Source: Rhodoligotrophos defluvii
Lineage (GTDB): Bacteria; Pseudomonadota; Alphaproteobacteria; Rhizobiales; Im1
Assembly (NCBI RefSeq): GCF_005281615.1
Contig: NZ_SZZM01000003.1
Coordinates: 1 to 64,000 of the forward strand
Length of the DNA: 64,000 nucleotides
Direction of reading: 5' to 3'
Positions 62,937 to 64,000 of the stretch are shown here, piece after piece (the first letter of the stretch is position 1; every line of letters begins with the position of its first letter). The notes under the pieces are model-generated. The model ran no database searches, was not told the origin of the DNA, and saw only the letters and a list, made by a program, of their open reading frames with translations. The translations under genes were made by a program, and so were the position numbers.

Positions 62937-64000
62937 ATGCGATCTCCTGACGCCGCTCAGATCCGGCACGCGCGATCCGCGGAACCACGACGATCGAAAG
63001 TGGCCGGCGCGGCGCCATTCGCCCTGACCTTTCTCGGCGGCGCCGGCACGGTGACCGGCTCCAAATACCTCCTTGAGATGCCGGACGCGCGCGTGCTCGT
63101 CGATTGCGGTCTCTTCCAGGGCTTCAAGCAACTGCGGCTGCGTAACTGGGCGCCCTTCCCGATCGCCCCGGAGCGCCTCGATGCGGTCGTGCTGACGCAT
63201 GCGCATCTCGACCACAGCGGTTATCTTCCCCTCCTCGTCCGGAACGGCTTCTCGGGACCGATCCTGTCGACGGAAGCAACGCGCGATCTTTGTGCCATCC
63301 TCCTGCCGGACAGCGGCTATCTTCAGGAGAAGGATGCCGAATTCGCCAACCGGCACGGCTTCTCCAAGCATCGCCCGGCGCTACCCCTCTACACGCGCGC
63401 CGATGCGGAGGCCTCGCTCGAGAGGTTTGCCCCTGTGGCTTTCGGGCAGGAGTGCCCGATCGGGCGAAGCCTCACCGTGCGGTTCCTGCCTGCCGGACAT
63501 ATCCTCGGCGCCGCCATCGTCGAGTTCGTGCACGGTTCGACGCGACTGGTATTCTCCGGCGATCTCGGGCGCGCCGACAGCCCCACAATGCTGGATCCAA
63601 CCCCGATTCCCGAGGCCGACTACCTGCTCGTCGAATCCACCTACGGCGATCGCCGGCACGAGCCGCGGGATCCCGAGGACGCGCTAGCGGAGGTGATCAC
63701 GCGGACGGCGGCGCGGGGCGGCACGGTTCTCGTGCCCGCCTTCGCCGTCGGCCGCGCGCAGACGCTGCTCTACCATCTTCAGCGGCTCAAGGCCTCGGGT
63801 CGGATCCCCGACCTGCCCGTCTTCCTCGACAGTCCGATGGCGATAGACGCGAGCGAACTCCTCTGCCGGCATCTCAACGCGCACAAGCTCACCGAGCAGG
63901 AGTGCCGGATCTCTTGCGGTGTGGCGCGCTACGTCCGCGCGGTCGAGGAGTCGAAGGCGCTGAATACAAATCCCGTCCCGAAGGTGATCATCTCGGCGAG
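62937..64000 (+). CDS. MBL-fold beta-CASP RNA-processing nuclease (partial)
   Basis: The first 354 codons of an open frame that leaves the window. TFLGGAGTVTGSKYLLE, VVLTHAHLDHSGYLPLLV (Zn site), FLPAGHILGAAIVEF, FSGDLGRADSP and VESTYGDRRHE are the metallo-beta-lactamase motifs; the middle (VLVPAFAVGRAQTLLYHLQRL, PVFLDSPMA) is the beta-CASP domain. Such proteins cut RNA as endo- or exonucleases. A basic N-terminal extension of 25 residues precedes the domain. GAGGTG lies upstream. Confidence 0.9.
   Translation, partial: MRSPDAAQIRHARSAEPRRSKVAGAAPFALTFLGGAGTVTGSKYLLEMPDARVLVDCGLFQGFKQLRLRNWAPFPIAPERLDAVVLTHAHLDHSGYLPLLVRNGFSGPILSTEATRDLCAILLPDSGYLQEKDAEFANRHGFSKHRPALPLYTRADAEASLERFAPVAFGQECPIGRSLTVRFLPAGHILGAAIVEFVHGSTRLVFSGDLGRADSPTMLDPTPIPEADYLLVESTYGDRRHEPRDPEDALAEVITRTAARGGTVLVPAFAVGRAQTLLYHLQRLKASGRIPDLPVFLDSPMAIDASELLCRHLNAHKLTEQECRISCGVARYVRAVEESKALNTNPVPKVIISA

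Overview
The window is GC-rich DNA with long, tightly packed operons (ATGA and GTGA stop/start overlaps, GGAG-type ribosome sites). Gene content points to an alphaproteobacterium: FNR/FixK-type control, an ArdC/DUF736/DUF2493/DUF2958/ParB/strawberry-notch accessory backbone common on rhizobial, sphingomonad and rhodospirillal integrative elements, and a glycogen/phosphoenolpyruvate metabolism block. I found no rRNA, tRNA or CRISPR. The host species cannot be named from the sequence.

Positions 1 to about 25,700 are the maintenance and anti-restriction backbone of an integrative/conjugative element or large plasmid. Most of it reads on the minus strand: the start of a possible TraF-like peptidase, an HTH protein, a zinc-finger protein, ArdC, DUF736, DUF2493, a Toprim primase, a 1464-residue methyltransferase-helicase of the strawberry notch type, DUF2958 and a long ParB. 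Metal-resistance cargo sits in the gaps. An arsenic operon (arsR-arsI-arsC-arsC-acr3) and an HMA-CDF/LspA/ArsR module lie between DUF736 and DUF2493. A mercury operon (merR/merT-merF-GDCCVxC protein-FAD oxidoreductase) and dmeRF lie after DUF2958, followed by an IS630-type element. Several cargo genes are decayed remnants (merR, ynfA, copA). Three backbone genes share a stem-loop 5' leader with an invariant loop, and DUF736 and DUF2493 share a different leader with long inverted repeats.

Positions 26,000 to 28,200 hold a copA remnant, a SAM methyltransferase, a membrane-anchored cytochrome c and a small membrane protein.

Positions 28,500 to 64,000 form a second, physiologically coherent block. 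It encodes glycogen synthesis and breakdown (GlgA, GlgP, GlgX, phosphoglucomutase), PfkB-type phosphofructokinase, an archaeal-type (type II) GAPDH, PEP synthase, a D-lactate-dehydrogenase-like enzyme and an L-lactate permease. Together these could store glycogen, ferment it to lactate and rebuild hexose. Interleaved are cation pumps (a Ca2+-type P-type ATPase, CopB, a CPA2 antiporter), a phospholipase D, an SDR, small DUF2933/DUF2934/DUF5676/SHOCT proteins and a beta-CASP nuclease. There are also two copies of an ECF sigma factor plus YVTN beta-propeller module. Both sigma factors carry the same C-terminal cysteine signature CxxC-x7-CxC. One module is preceded by an FNR-type box centred at about -41.5 from the predicted start site. 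I read this block as an oxygen-limitation or metal/envelope stress reserve-metabolism island.
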